DNA from: Lagopus muta
Taxonomy: Eukaryota > Chordata > Aves > Galliformes > Phasianidae
NCBI RefSeq assembly: GCF_023343835.1
Contig: NC_064447.1
Location: 1,736,001 to 1,800,000, forward strand
Length of the DNA: 64,000 nt
Direction of reading: 5' to 3'
Positions 47,601 through 59,500 of this stretch are shown here, piece by piece. Below the pieces are notes generated by a model. It was not told where the DNA came from and did not search any database. It saw nothing but the letters and a program-made list of their open reading frames with translations. The position numbers and the translations under genes were made by a program. How positions within the stretch are numbered: position 1 is the stretch's first letter; each line of letters opens with the position of its first letter.

Positions 47601-50600
47601 AAACAACAAAGAGAAACCTTTAACTCAATTCATTAGAAGAGCATTCTAGCCATTCCAGATTTACAGTGCCAGGCTCACATCACCCTGGGGGCTTGAGGTT
47701 CAGAGTCCCCTACCAGCAAAGCTCTTATTCAGGGTAAGGAAGTGCTCAGCTCCCCTCCCCAGGAGGGCACCTGGAAGGTGACACACATCACCCAATGCAC
47801 TGAGCACCCCCTGTCCTGACTTAAAAGACAGCAGAAGACATCCAGACCTGCTTGGGACTTGGGCCTGTTTGGGCTCTAAAGCCACAGCCGGGCAGTCCCA
47901 CAACAGAGACAGAGGATCAATGCAGTACATCCAGAATTATTATCATCACACAACAAAGGAAAAGAAATAAAGGAGAGAGAAACAAGAGATGCTGGAATTG
48001 TTTCCAAGCCACAGCCTGCTCCAAAGAGATCAGTTTTGCATCCCTGATGACACGGAAAGAACCATCCCTGAAGGACACGGGTGCAGGCGCTGGCAGACAC
48101 ACTGACCTGGCTCACACACACTCCCCACTCTTCCATAGCTGGAAGAGATTTCCAGCAGCACGGCTGACCTGAAGCTTTCCCTGCAGGCTGATCCCACACA
48201 GGAAGACAATAGCAAGTCTCCATTTAGAATGCTTTGCCTCAACACAGCTCCCATCAGAGTGCTAAAACCTCAAAATAAACCATGATTCCAGTTACTACAG
48301 AGACCTGTCACTGCAGCAGCACTGCCCCAGCCAGAGCTCTTACCCAGCACAGCCACAGCCACAACTGATTGCCATGTGCTGAAGAGGGGAAGGCGAAGTG
48401 CTGCCAGAGATGCACGGAGTCCTGCCGTGCCATAAGCTGCACAGGTAGAACAGATGTTTGTAGCAGCCCCTGGGTGATGTTCCTGGTCACACACTGGTGG
48501 CTGAGGGTTGGGGTGAACTGCTGGGGGTGAGAAAGCAACTGCTGGAGAGAAAGGGTTGAGACAACAGCAGTGGGAGCTCCGAATTGAGACAACTGCACAA
48601 AGAGCAGCAGAGGAGAGCACATCCAAGGAGGTGGCTGCTGAGGAAACAATGTTATCTGCGGGTAAACAGCACTTCATAAGGGGGAAACAAGGGGCACAGT
48701 CACATTGCAGAGGGGTGGTCACAACAGGACGGGGCCATCAGTGCTGCTCCAAGCACTGCCTGAGAGCAGAGCAGACGTAAGGAAGCCGTGAGGAAGATAG
48801 CTTAACGTGAACTGAGAGAAACAACATCTATCTATCCCCCTTCCAATCAAAGCCATCTGTTCAGAAACACACTCCATTCTGTCCTGAGCACACATTTCAG
48901 CTTTCCTACAGGAGCAGCAGCAGGTGAGGGGGCAGCCCTCTCCCAAAGCATCATGCAGCCATGCAAGGATCAGCAAAGAGCACACAAGGCATCCACATCA
49001 GAGTGGCAGAGCCTGCCTTGGCCTCTTCCTGCTGCACGGCACCCAGGGAAGCAACGTGCAGCAACTCCACGTGAGTCACACTGCTGCCTCCTGCAGCAAG
49101 CCACCCAACGAGCTGGGCAGGATTGCTCTGGGGTAAGCTGCTGACAGCCAGCTGTTCCAGAAAGGCTGTGACACAGCACTCAGCAGGCAATGGGTCCTGC
49201 TGTGATGAGCACCAGGCTGCACAGGGATGGCTCTGTGGGAAGTTTGAGGGAGAAAGCTGGGAATATCCTCCTCCAAAGAGCAGCACAAATGCTAACTCGA
49301 GGCCTTTCGAAACTGCCTAAGAGAAAGGCAACTTTAACTCCACCTCAGTTCCAAACTCTCCCAGCCTGGGGATGGCAACATCCAGCTGCATGGCACGAGT
49401 AGTGCTCCCAAGGGATGGATCCACTCTTTGCAGGGAGCACAGTTGACTTGGTGCTCCCTGAGACCCACAGCCTCAGCAGCTTCAGCATCAACCTGGTGAG
49501 AAACTCAGGTAGCAGCTGAAATTCAAACCTCTGATCCAAAGAGCCATTTTTAAGCCTCCAGAAGCTCTGCATTGAGGGTCTGATGCAGCACAAGGTACCA
49601 AGCTACACAAATGCAATGAGAAGGGACACTCTGCTCCTGGGGTCCTGAACGAGAACAGACAGAAGGATCTATGATGCTTTAGAAATACACATCACAGAGT
49701 TCCAGGCTTTCAGGAGCAAGCAGTGGTTCCTCACCAAGTAGATGCTGACAGAACGTGCTCCAGTCACAGGATCAACCTCAAGCAAACTCCACTTCACAGT
49801 GACACTGACTGATGGCAAGCTTTGCCATTGGGACAGAAGAAACAAGTTGTGGGTGATCAGTTTTTTCAGATTAGGATGTGGGGTGGGGGGACGGTCAGAG
49901 AGGGAAGGAGGAGGACTGATGAGAGTGAAGCTTACAAAGAGAACCCTTCCACAGTGCTGTGATGTGGTTTCAGGACAGCATTAAGCAGACGGTATGGAGG
50001 AGGCCAAGCACTAACACCAAGTGCCTTCACACCTGGGATGCTCTATGGGGCACAGCTGCACACAGCACAGAGACCTGCTCCTTCAGTGCATCCCCAGCAC
50101 TCCAAGACTGATGCCATCCAATTGCCAAGGCCGTCAGGGATAGCTCAGGATCAAACTCTCTCCAATTTCAAAGCTGCTCCATCCGATCACAGGCTCAGCA
50201 GAAGCAATAGAAGCAGAGACTATCAAAGCACATATTAGTGTAAAAAAACAACCAAACAAAAAACCAACAGCATGTGACTCAATTCCCTAACTAAGAACGG
50301 GCTCATTTGCTTACAGAAAAGGAAGGTTCTGAAGACATTAGCTGACTGAGATCTCTTTTTTCTAGAAAGAGACGGTGTTACTTTGCTGTTACAAAGTAAT
50401 GGGTGCAGCGAGGCTCCCTTCCCAGCCATAGCTAAGTCACAGTGTTGGGTTCCACACGTGTATCAAAGAACACACACTCACTTCCCAACCACCCTCATTA
50501 CTCCTGCCTCATCAGCATCTGAACAACAGCCAAAAACATCCACAGCATAACACGACCACAATGCCAACAGCCCACTTCACCCTTCGATCCGCCCTGCTCA

Positions 50601-51636
50601 GTAAGCCTCATTCCCAGGGAGCAGCTCCATCGCTCCCACCACGGGGTTCTTTAGGGATGGGAACTCTCTCTGGGGATGCTTAAAAGCACCGAGCAGCTCC
50701 TCAAAGCCAAACCACAGCCACACATCCCCACGGATGAGCGGTACCACAGCCTTCTGCTTCCAGAATTTGTTACTCTAATCTCATAGCCCTCCCAAGCTCT
50801 GAGTCACTGCCTCCTCGGAGGTACCAGGTGTGCACTTCCATCACTCCTGCAGTGCTGCTGGCAGCTCTGAGGGCTGAGTGCACCATGCCTTTACATCAAG
50901 GCCTGCTTCAGTTCCAAGCCCTGAGAAGCACCCGGCTCTCTCAGGCTGCCGTTCACTGAGAAAACCGAGCACCAACTGCTCCAACCATCGGGTCAGCTGC
51001 GGGGAGGGCGAAGGATCTGCATTGCATGGCTTCTATTGAGCCCCCGGGGCCGTTATTTTGCGCTGAGGCCAGAGAGAAGGATGACAGATTGAACGCCACT
51101 CCAGGACCCGCACCCTGCCGGGCTGTGCTATGCTTTAACTGCAGCGCGGGGCTGCAGGAAATAGCACAGTGCCACTCCTCGGCTTTTAATCACGGTCTTG
51201 TGACACTACAGTTAATAGCTTGCCGTGGGCTCCATCACACACCTCGACGTTGGTAGGAGGCGGACAAACGAAGCAGCAGCACACGGAGCCCAGCAGCTCC
51301 TCTCTGCAAATAACGCTCCCGTTCTTTTGTTACAGACCCGCTTCCTCGCAGCGCGGCTCGGCACGCAGCGGGCAGTGAATGGGGCAGAGCCGCGGGGACG
51401 GCACCGGGCGGCCACACCGGGCACCGGGCGGCCCACGACGGACCCCCGCAGCCCCCGCAGCGCCGACCCCCCCCCCCCAACGCCTCGCCCTTACCGTTGC
51501 TGTAGGCGTACGGGGACTCGGACGCGCCGTCCTGGAGGCTCTCCAGGATCTCCCCTTTGCCCACGTCGCTGTCTCCCACCAGCAGGAACTTGAGGAGGTA
51601 ATCGTAGCTTTTCACCGGGCTGCCCTGCGTGCCCAT
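29643..51636 (-). CDS. RAB40C: RAB40C, Rab-like GTPase with SOCS box
   Basis: RAB40C is an atypical Rab that recruits Elongin B/C and Cullin5 through a C-terminal SOCS box, acting as a membrane-anchored ubiquitin-ligase receptor. Six coding exons on the minus strand: 51636-51495, 39213-39153, 38230-38170, 32166-32089, 31699-31477, 29923-29643. The total is 846 nt and 281 residues, the same length as human. P-loop GDSDVGKG is at 21-28, switch II DTSGQG at 69-74, and the base-recognition motif VGNRLH at about 124-129 (the Rab40 form of NKxD). The SOCS box begins [12 protein letters not shown] (190-201) and its Cul5 box includes [14 protein letters not shown]. The C-terminus NCKIS supplies a CAAX-type prenylation site rather than the double Cys of most Rabs. 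All introns are GT-AG and phases agree. The ATG at 51636 has a strong context (A at -3, G at +4). Sequence similarity to human RAB40C is nearly complete. Confidence 0.98.
30061..30240 (-). mobile_element. CR1 LINE 3' fragment, old
   Basis: The plus strand reads as the complement of a CR1 3' end: CGGAATCATTTGTGTTGGAA, GACCTTTCAAGATCATCTGG, CAGGGACACCTACAG, CAACCTGCATCAGTGCTTCACC. It is diverged and 5'-truncated and lies in RAB40C intron 5 in the gene's sense orientation. Confidence 0.85.
31348..31416. repeat. RAB40C: (CACAGACA)n microsatellite beside a RAB40C splice donor
   Basis: About 69 bp of CACACAGACACA repeats lie 60-130 nt inside RAB40C intron 5, downstream of the donor of exon 31699-31477. 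In the pre-mRNA it reads as UGUGUGUCUG repeats. Confidence 0.93.
32331..32589 (-). mobile_element. CR1 LINE 3' fragment, young
   Basis: This is the complement of the CR1 3' region, with the hallmark blocks CAGAGGGTGGTGAGGCACTG and GGTTGCCCAAGGAGG. It ends with ATAGAATGG-type terminal sequence on the low-coordinate side. It is 5'-truncated. By eye it differs from the copy at 60979-61367 at only about 3-5% of aligned bases, so both are young members of one subfamily. It lies in RAB40C intron 3, sense to the gene. Confidence 0.93.
37462..37482. repeat. T21 homopolymer
   Basis: Twenty-one consecutive T on the plus strand lie within RAB40C intron 3. No adjacent element body with target duplication is apparent, so it is not assigned to a retrocopy. 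Confidence 0.85.
38231..39152 (-). other. RAB40C: RAB40C intron 2
   Basis: A 922-bp intron with GT-AG borders. Nothing else is visible in it. Confidence 0.7.
40780..40917 (+). mobile_element. CR1 LINE 3' terminal fragment
   Basis: The blocks CAGGCTGGATGTGGCTCTGG, GGGCAGCCTGGTCTGGTGG, then GATGATCCTTGTGGTCC and TTTTCAACCCATCCTGTAATTC match the last roughly 140 bp of CR1. It is 5'-truncated and antisense to RAB40C. Confidence 0.88.
43345..43640 (+). mobile_element. CR1 LINE ORF2 fragment (reverse-transcriptase 3' part)
   Basis: Translated, the fragment reads [15 protein letters not shown], then [18 protein letters not shown] and [12 protein letters not shown]. It aligns with the CR1 ORF2 segment that normally carries the FADDTKLG motif and RDLDRLE. 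It covers only part of the element. The second Asp of the FADD catalytic pair is kept, but the first is Glu here (FAEDTE), and the frame closes soon after. It is an old, inactive fragment. Confidence 0.85.
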
Positions 51637-52160
51637 CCTCGCTCCCCAGCCGCATTCCAGGCGCCGCCGGGCCGACGGCCGCCCTCAGGTCCTCCCGCGG
51701 GGCTCAGCGCTCCGCCTTACCGCGGCCCATCTGCGGAGAGGAGCGGGACCTGCGGGGGAGGAGAGCGGCGCTCAGCCCGCGGCCGCCGACAAAGCCCCGC
51801 GCCCGGCCCGCCGCTAGGCCCCGCCGCCCCGCGCAGCCCGGCCCGCCGCCCCCCGCCCTCCAGAGCCCCGCAGCCCCGCGGCGGGCGGCGACCGAGCGGC
51901 CCGCGCTGCTCACCTCGCGGCCGGGCGCCCCGGTGCCGGGCCGGGCCACCGCCACCACGGCCGCAGCCTCCGCCTGGCGCCGCCGCGCAACGCCCGCTCG
52001 GCAACCGGAGAGGCGCTGCCTGAGCCCCGCCCTCCGCTCGCGGCGCGCTATTGGCTGAGAGACACGTCATCACGCGCGGCCCCGCCCAGACCCGCCCCTG
52101 ATAGGGCGGGGCCGGCCGAGGAGACCGCAAACTACAGGTCCCGACGTGCCTTGCGCGGGG
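51637..52160 (-). promoter_or_regulatory. RAB40C: RAB40C CpG-island promoter and 5' untranslated region
   Basis: Dense CpG sequence surrounds exon 1. Upstream on the minus strand are a CCAAT box (ATTGG at 52050-52054, plus), a CRE-like TGACGTG (52063-52069), GC boxes (CCGCCC near 52080-52097; GGGCGGGG at 52104-52111), and a ZNF143/THAP11-like element (52131-52150). A donor CGAG|GTGAGC ends a likely non-coding first exon at 51914, and acceptors CCGCAG near 51731 and 51750 could join it to the ATG exon, giving a 5' UTR intron of about 165-180 nt. This splice is inferred, not proven. Confidence 0.65.
51704..51730 (-). CDS. Upstream ORF in the RAB40C 5' UTR (8 codons, putative)
   Basis: On the minus strand ATG...TGA encodes MGRGKAER, ending 67 nt before the RAB40C ATG. 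It directly follows a candidate 3' splice site (CCGCAG|ATGGGC), so it would sit at the start of the ATG exon. A second upstream ATG (about 51655) opens a frame overlapping the RAB40C start. These could damp translation. Whether the mRNA includes them depends on the true 5' exon. Confidence 0.35.
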   Translation of the reverse strand: MGRGKAER

Positions 52161-55100
52161 CGGACGCGGACTCGCGGGGCAGCGTCGGAACGGAGCATGA
52201 CGGGAATGCGAGGCTGGGAGGGGAAGCGGCGTACGGAGCCCGCGGGTTCCCCGGGTTCAGGCTGGGCCGGACTGGGAAGCGGCGCCTGGCCTCACCGTGG
52301 GACCGTGGAGCCGTACCCCAGATCCCATCTGCTGCCGCGGGTCATTTCCGAGCAAACACGCTTCACTAGCAGGAAGCGGGGCACGGAGCACGGCCCGGCT
52401 CTGCGCGGGGTGACGCTCACACGCGTCCCCAAACCCCAGTGCACAGAGCGGGGTGAGATTCTGGTGGGGCTGCCCGCACCCGGGGAAAGGCTCGGGAACC
52501 GGGGTCGGTCCCACCGAATGCTCCTCCACGGGGAACGGGCTCACACTGCGAGCGGGGGAACCTGCAAAGGAGGGGGAGGGATGAATGCGTCGGTCCTCGG
52601 CCCACTGAGGAGCCGTGAGCACCAAACCCTGTGTGCCAGTCTGGAGATGTGCACGGACCCGCCCCTGCGTGTCCCCCCCCTCGGTGGTTCCAGCATCCCT
52701 CGATGGGCTCGAGCTCATTTGCTGCCTCGGAGCCACACCATCCAAAGCCCCTTGGGAGGGCTCCTTTAGACGAGGCTTTGTTAAAACAGCCTTCCCGCAG
52801 CCACTGAAAATGCATGAGGAAGCACGGAGCACTGGGCTGGGAGCCGCAGCCCTGATAACGCTCATCAATCCACCGTCCTCACCCTGACATCCTCACCCAG
52901 CCCTACCTGGGGTGGGTCACCCCAAATGATCCCCAGTTAACTGCTCAGTTAACTGTTGCAAGTTAACATACGGGTAAAACACACATGCAGTGCTTGTTTT
53001 CTTTGGGAACGATGAGACATTCACACGTGCCAGCAGTACGAGGCACAGCCCAGCCGATGGATCAGGGATTAACCTCCCAAAACTATAAACAGAGCCCTCG
53101 GTGCAGTGTAATTACTGAGATTTCCTTTCGGCATTGTCACATGCTTTGCTGGTTAGGAAAGGAAAGTATTTCTCAAAGGCAGAACTTCCATCTAGGATGG
53201 AATTTTACGTGCACTGAGTTACATTTTCCTTCACAAAAATCACGCCTGTGTGAAGAGGCAGATCAAGTGTTGTGCCAGCACTGGGAACCATAAGATGGAA
53301 TAAATAATAAAGGCAAAATGGGGTATTCAGGAAAAGGAAAAAAAGGACAAAAAACTGAGCAAGATTATCATCTTTGAATGACGGCTGGCAAAGCCTGCTT
53401 GTCGCCTGCTAGGAGGCGTGTGTGGTGGGAGGCAGAGAAGACCTGAAAGCTTTTACTGCTTCTCGTCTGGGGACTTAGCTGGATAATGTGAATCTGAGGG
53501 TAAATTAGTGCCACAGCCTCACCAGCAGTCTCTTCCCCAAGGAAATGCCAGCACTGGGCCAGTTTGAATTGCTGTGGAAGACGATGCTGATCATACCTTG
53601 TAATTAGGGATGACGTGAAGTCAAACGCTCCCGAGCAGGATCTCTGCTAAGTTGTTGTAATGTCTCAGCGCAGCATCAGAAAAGGATGGGGGAAAACTAT
53701 TTCACGTCAGTGACTGGAAAGGAAGAGGACAGACATGGCACGTGTCCAGCAGAAGAAACTCACAGGCTCAGGAACCATCATGGATAAGGACATCGAGTCC
53801 AAAACAGTAAGCAGCGCAGGCACCCGTCCTGCATGGCACTGGAGAATGATGCTCACTGAGAGCCCTTAATCCCCAGCTGGGCACCCAAGGCTCTCAACCC
53901 ACGAGATCCAGGCTCTGGAGATTGTGCAGAATCTTTTTCCCTCTGATATCTCGCCACCCCTGGTGTCAGTATCAGCCCTCAGTAACAGACCTGGTGTTGG
54001 AATGCCTAACGTGTTTGGCAGGTCCCCAGCAGGAAGGTCACATTTGCTGCTTTGTGCTGTCCTCGGGGCTTTCAGGTCACTTGATCCCAAAGGGCAGCCA
54101 GCATTAGAACCATCCTGAGCTGTTTTGTCTTACAGATCAATTTGAAAAGGCAGCATATGAGGAACATTATTTCCACAATACCAAAAATAATGAAGTTTCC
54201 CTCAGCCTTTAGTGAACTAAGCTATGCAGGCATGGGAGGAAATAGAGGAATGTCATTGAATTACTCCAGTGGAAACATGAGAGGGGCTAAAGTGTAAACC
54301 TGCTCTGCTGTGCACCAGGTCAGGATGCCTTTCCACCACTCTGACTTAATGCTGAAGGCAGATACATTACTAAGAGCATTCACCCACTGAATGGATCACA
54401 ATCCAGCCTTACTCAAACCTGGAGTAGAGAGAAATACTCAGGCACTGATGCTGAACAAAATAAAATAGTGGACCGTGTACAGGGCTGTTAAGCACTGATC
54501 ATTAAGCACTGACCATTCCTTGATGGAGCCTTAAGCTCCGTTCCAGTTTCTGCAGCCAGCGATGTTCCACCCAGAGCCAGGGGGAGCAGACGGTGGCTGG
54601 GGGACTTTGTGCCACTGGAATGAAGGAAACACACCATCACAGGTAGCAGTACCTGTTAATGCTGCCTCCTCTGGTGATGTCCTTAAGAAAGCTGCAAGCC
54701 CTCGACAGCTCCTGTGTTTGCCTGCTAAGGAAAATCCGGACCAAACGCCTACTTACAGAGCTCCATTTTCTTCCCATCATGCTGCAGCTGAAGAGGCAGT
54801 GCTGTCAGAGGCTGTGAGCAGCCACAGGCAAACCAAACAGACCTGGCCATGGACAACTGAAAGCGTCTGACATCCCTGCAGCCATAACCCCTGCTCTTCT
54901 GTGATGCATCCAAGCACAAGGATGAGGCACGGGATTGGAACAGGAAATGTATCCTGTGAATGGAGGTGCAGATTGCCAGCACACACACCCTTCTCAACAG
55001 TCCTCAGTTCCCTTGGACAGAGCTGAGGTCCCCCTGAGACCAAGGAAAAGAGGGCAGACCCAGCATGCCTCTCTGCTGCAGTTACTGCAGCTGCCTGGGA

Positions 55101-56100
55101 GCGCAGAGCAGCAGCGGGTGCAGTGATGCTGCATTGTTGTTTCAGCCAGGGCAAGAGGAGCAAGCAGACCTGGAGAGTGTGTGCTTTTAGGCAAGGACTG
55201 ACTGCACACCAGCAAAGTACCCAGCAGGACATCACACTCCTGTGCACAGAAGCACTCTCCCCAAGGCAGGAATAGCTTGCTGGAAAGGGGAACAGACATC
55301 AAAATGAGCATGCTGTCAGTACAGGATGCAGGAAAGCCAGCTGCTGCTGCACTGCAGAGTTCAGTGCAGAAACACCCTCCTATGACCAATGTGTCCAGAG
55401 GTCCAGAGAAAGAAGTGGCTTTTAATACTTCATCTGAAATAACTTAAAAAAGGCTTTGACTACCAGAAAGTGCAAAAGATGAGGCAGCACATGAAGAGGC
55501 TCCCATTTGTGTCCTGAGAAGCAAGGGGTTGTACTGACCCTGCACAGTGCAGCACATGCTTCCCCAAGCTGCTTCAGCTGCACAGCACCAGGCTGCTGCA
55601 GTCCTCTGGCAGAAGCTGCAGCTGGGCTCAGCTGGGCTTTGCAAAGCTGCCTTTGCCTTAGACTGCAGCTGAAGGAAAGAGCCCCGAGGCTTGGCAGGGT
55701 CCCAGGCTCTCAGCTGCCTCAGCTTGCTGCTGTCAGCTCGGGCAGTTTGGGGTTGTGCACCCTGCACTTCCAATTCTGCTGTCAGCTCAGGGCTCAGCTC
55801 TCCCCACCTCACTACTGGCTGCTGAAAAACATCGATGAGACTTTCTGTCTCTCATGTAGGCACAGTCAAACAGCAGCCTTTGTTTCTGGGCCTGCAGTAC
55901 CATTGTTTCTAAGCTCAGTACCCATGCTGGTGCTGCATCCAAGCCCGATGCAAAGGAAAAGAACATCCTGCAAACCCAAATAATCCCACTGTGCAGCCTT
56001 CAGTGTGTGACCAAAAGCTGCTCCTCTCTGCTCTGATCGCAGATAAAAGATTCAGAACATCCTTTGGTGGAACGCACCTCAACGCTGTGATTTAGAACCA
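52161..56100. other. Intergenic region between RAB40C promoter and PIGQ 3' end
   Basis: The first 600 bp continue the CpG island and hold a 207-codon plus-strand frame (52146-52769) with no recognisable similarity. The remaining roughly 3.3 kb is AT-richer unique DNA. I recognise no CR1 copy, exon or RNA gene. A stable divergent transcript from the shared CpG island is possible but not shown. Confidence 0.55.
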
Positions 56101-56114
56101 CCAGAAGGGCTGTT

Positions 56115-56120
56115 TTTAAT
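56115..56120 (-). promoter_or_regulatory. PIGQ: PIGQ poly(A) signal ATTAAA (candidate)
   Basis: TTTAAT on the plus strand gives ATTAAA on the minus strand, about 445 nt past the PIGQ stop. A second ATTAAA lies at 55421-55426. I see no AATAAA in between, so the 3' end is uncertain. Confidence 0.4.
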
Positions 56121-56563
56121 ACGGCTCTGTGAATTCACAACAAGACGTACACAGCATCAAATGCTCAGGAGGTACTTCCTTGATTACACTAAATGCTGGT
56201 TCCATGAGGTTAAACCCACCAGTGGGTTTAACCTTTTGCTCCAAAAATAATCATTAGCCCCTGGTGCCAGCAGGCAGACATCTCAGGTAGGATGAACACT
56301 GCATTAACAAGAAACAGCTTGGAAACCAAACCAGTTCAAACACACAGTAGGGGAAATGGAAAGTTGAAGAATAATATTTAAAAATATTTGTCTTCAAAAA
56401 TTCAGCCCCTCCCACGTTACCAAAATGTAATTAAAAGGATCCAGCAGCTGCTGGCTCTGAGATACCTTTGGTCCAAAAGCATTAGGAATCAATATGTTTT
56501 TCTAACCAAGTCTTGCAGTCCTGGCTCTTGTGGTTGCTTTGTTTTTTGTTTTGTCTTGTTTTT

Positions 56564-59500
56564 TTACTCCTGTTTCTCTCCTTTGTGTTTCCAAGGGTAG
56601 ATCAGCTCTCCAAGGAACAGCTTCTTGCACAGGGACGCCCAGGAATCCTTGGGGTAACAGCTGTAGGTCGGCAGCCTGTATGTCTGTACCACATTGCCAT
56701 ATGATAGAGGGTTGATCTGTGAGAAGAAAGAGAGACAGCAGCAGTGAAAATGCCCTGAAGCAGGAGGGACAGGGAGACGAGGCAGTAATTGCAAGCTCTG
56801 TGCAGCACTGCCTCTGTTAGAACATCACACAGCTACAGAAGACGTCAAACTCCCTCCCTGCTAGTTAAAGCTATTTAGCCCTGAAACGTTAACAAACCAA
56901 GCCTGGCAAACAGTATTATTAGAACAGTTTTCAAGCAGAGCAGCAGATGTAAATGTCAGAAGGATTTGAGCTGCTCACCTTACAGTGAGAGGCAGGACTG
57001 TCACCTTGTTGCACTAGCAGCTTGTAGTGGCTGGAGAGATGGGGGGCTTCATTGCACACACCAGTACTCCTTTGGGCATGCACTGAAGTTGTAGCAACTT
57101 CTCCATTAAATGTCAGTTAGAATTTCCCTTTTAAGGTGCCAGCCCCCAGTCCACAGCTGTTGTTTAAGCTGAATCTCTCTCAGCACTTGATGGAATCCTG
57201 TCCTAGCAGAACAGGATGGATACAAAGCAATACCAGGCAGGGCTGCTCACTATCATTTTAAAATAAACCTCTTTGGCTGAATTCATAGCTTTTCAATGCA
57301 ACTTCAATCCCTGCCCCAAGAAAGATCTGCCTGGAGTCCCTATGCAAGCTCACAGCCTCTGACTGAGGTCACAGAGTTTCTGTATTGGTTCTTTGGATGA
57401 TGGGGACAGTCAGACAGATGGAGAAGGGAACACATCAGCTCTTGGAAACTCATTCCAGTGAAGTATTTTTCGGGGCAGAGGGATAGCTGAGGTGCAGAGG
57501 AGCCAGTCTGGACAAATTCAGATGCATGGGAAGGATGCACAGCAGTAGACTGACTCTGAAAAGTGAAGATGATTACACAGAAACAGTGGTGTCAGAAAAC
57601 AGACCGTGAGAGGTGCCAAGGCAAGGAGACGTACAGAGCCTCGGGAAGACTGGACAGAGGAGAGAGATGGAAGGAAATCCTCCTCTATAAAAGGGTCCAG
57701 GTATGCTGGAACCAAGCAAGCAGCTGCGTGATCGAGGAAAGAGGTGAGAATGCATGGTGGAAAATGCAGTCACAGAAAGGACAGGGGCAATAAAAACACA
57801 CACAGACACTGCTGTTCCAGAAGCTGAATTTTTCTTTTGTCCACTGATGAATGACCAGTTTTCTGGGAGTTTGCTTATGCCACCAGCCTGCTTCAGCTCT
57901 CCTGTGCTCATGGAGAGAAGGGATGAACGATGGGTGCCTGCAAAGATGGAGCTTCAAGAAAGAGCAATTAAGCAAAGAGTTCTTTAGAATTAGTCTCAGA
58001 GACCTTTATCAAATGTGTTTCAAAGAACAGAAGGAGGAAAACGCTTGTGCTCAGAAGCATCCCTGTGAAGTTTAGAAGAAGGCCAGGGCAAGGCAATGAA
58101 CAGACCCAGCACAGGGTCCAGCTGCAAGACAGTGACTCAAACAGATTCACAGGAAGCTGAATTCCACCCAAATGAACGTTTGTACCCAAAACCCAAGAGC
58201 TGAGCTCACACATGGGCAACCCAAACTCCTGCAGCTCGTATTTCAAACACAGCCTTATGGCCAGGGATGGACCACAGCATTTATTCGACACGATAACCAA
58301 CCTCACTGCACTGTGGCTGTGAGCAATTAGGAAAAACAGATGAGAAAGAAGGAAAGAGAGAAAGAAGGGAGGAAAGAAAGAAGAGAGGAGAGAAAGAAGG
58401 GAGGAAAGAAAGAAGAGAGGAGAGAAAGAAGGGAGGAAAGAAAGAAGGGAGGCGGAAGAAACCATGCCTTTCTCCCCAATTAGAAAACAAAACGTGCACA
58501 CAAAATAAATAAATAAAAAACCCCAGCACAGTAAAACTCGAGCAATGATCACTGCCTGCTTCCTCAGCTCTGCACAGCGCCGTTGGAGGAGGACAGGACG
58601 CCTCTGGCTATCAGCTGTGTGGGCTGGAAGGATGCACACAATGTTTCCCTGGGCAGGGAGATGATGCCATTCTCTGCTGAGAAGTAACGTAACCCCAGCA
58701 CAAGATATTTTGTCTCTCCTATTATAAATGGAAACAAACGAGCAAAAGAAAGGCAACTGCTTATTAGGGAAGCTGCACCATGAGTTCCTTTTTTGCAGTT
58801 TCTGTCCTTCAGAGTTATGCTACGCCCTGATCATACTCATCTGCATCCTTTGTTTCCTAAGGGAGCTGCTCCCTTTTGCTTTCCTTTTTCGCTTAACCCT
58901 TCTCAAAGCAATTGCTCTGAAGGATGACACTTCTGGCAGAAGGCACACAGATGAATTAAACGCTCTGTGTGTCCTCACTGAGCTGAGCCACGCTGCCAGA
59001 AATCCTTCTTGTGGACTGAAACGAATACTTTTAAACACTAATGAAAACACTCAGCTATGTCAGCTATGGAGAAAAACTAGCAGCATTTGGAATGGGAGCA
59101 TCACCCCCAGCTGCCTGTGCCTGGACAGCATTCCTTAAATGTAAGAGTGACTACTTGGCTGAACCACAAGCTGAACACGAATGCTCAAACCCAGCATTAT
59201 TGATTTCTCATCCATTACCAGTGCCTCAAAGGGCAGCTTGGATTGTAACAGTCACCTGCAGCTTCAATTACTGCAGGCATGGTCGCATGCATGTAACCAC
59301 ACTTTGATCACACATGGCATCAGAGGGCCACCATATGGGGAGGGGACACAGCCACCGTGATACTGCTGCAAGGGAAAAACCATCGTGCAGCACAGATCAG
59401 AATTTCAGCATGTCACTTAAAAGCAGGCTTCTTAGATTTCCCTCTCAAAAGACCTATCAGAAAGCAGCACATTCAGCAGAATTTCTGACAGGAGCCCATT

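Larger units (their letters stand above)
39214..51494 (-). other. RAB40C: RAB40C intron 1 (first coding intron)
   Basis: This 12.3-kb intron is the longest in the window. It contains two CR1 fragments (40780-40917 and 43345-43640). I see no conserved-looking open frame, tRNA or microRNA-like hairpin by eye. The many short open frames are random. Confidence 0.6.

Noticed and set aside
57968-58756. 262-codon minus-strand open frame with Ser/Phe/Leu/Pro repeats
   Set aside because: The repetitive part is just the translated purine minisatellite at 58342-58452 inside a PIGQ intron.
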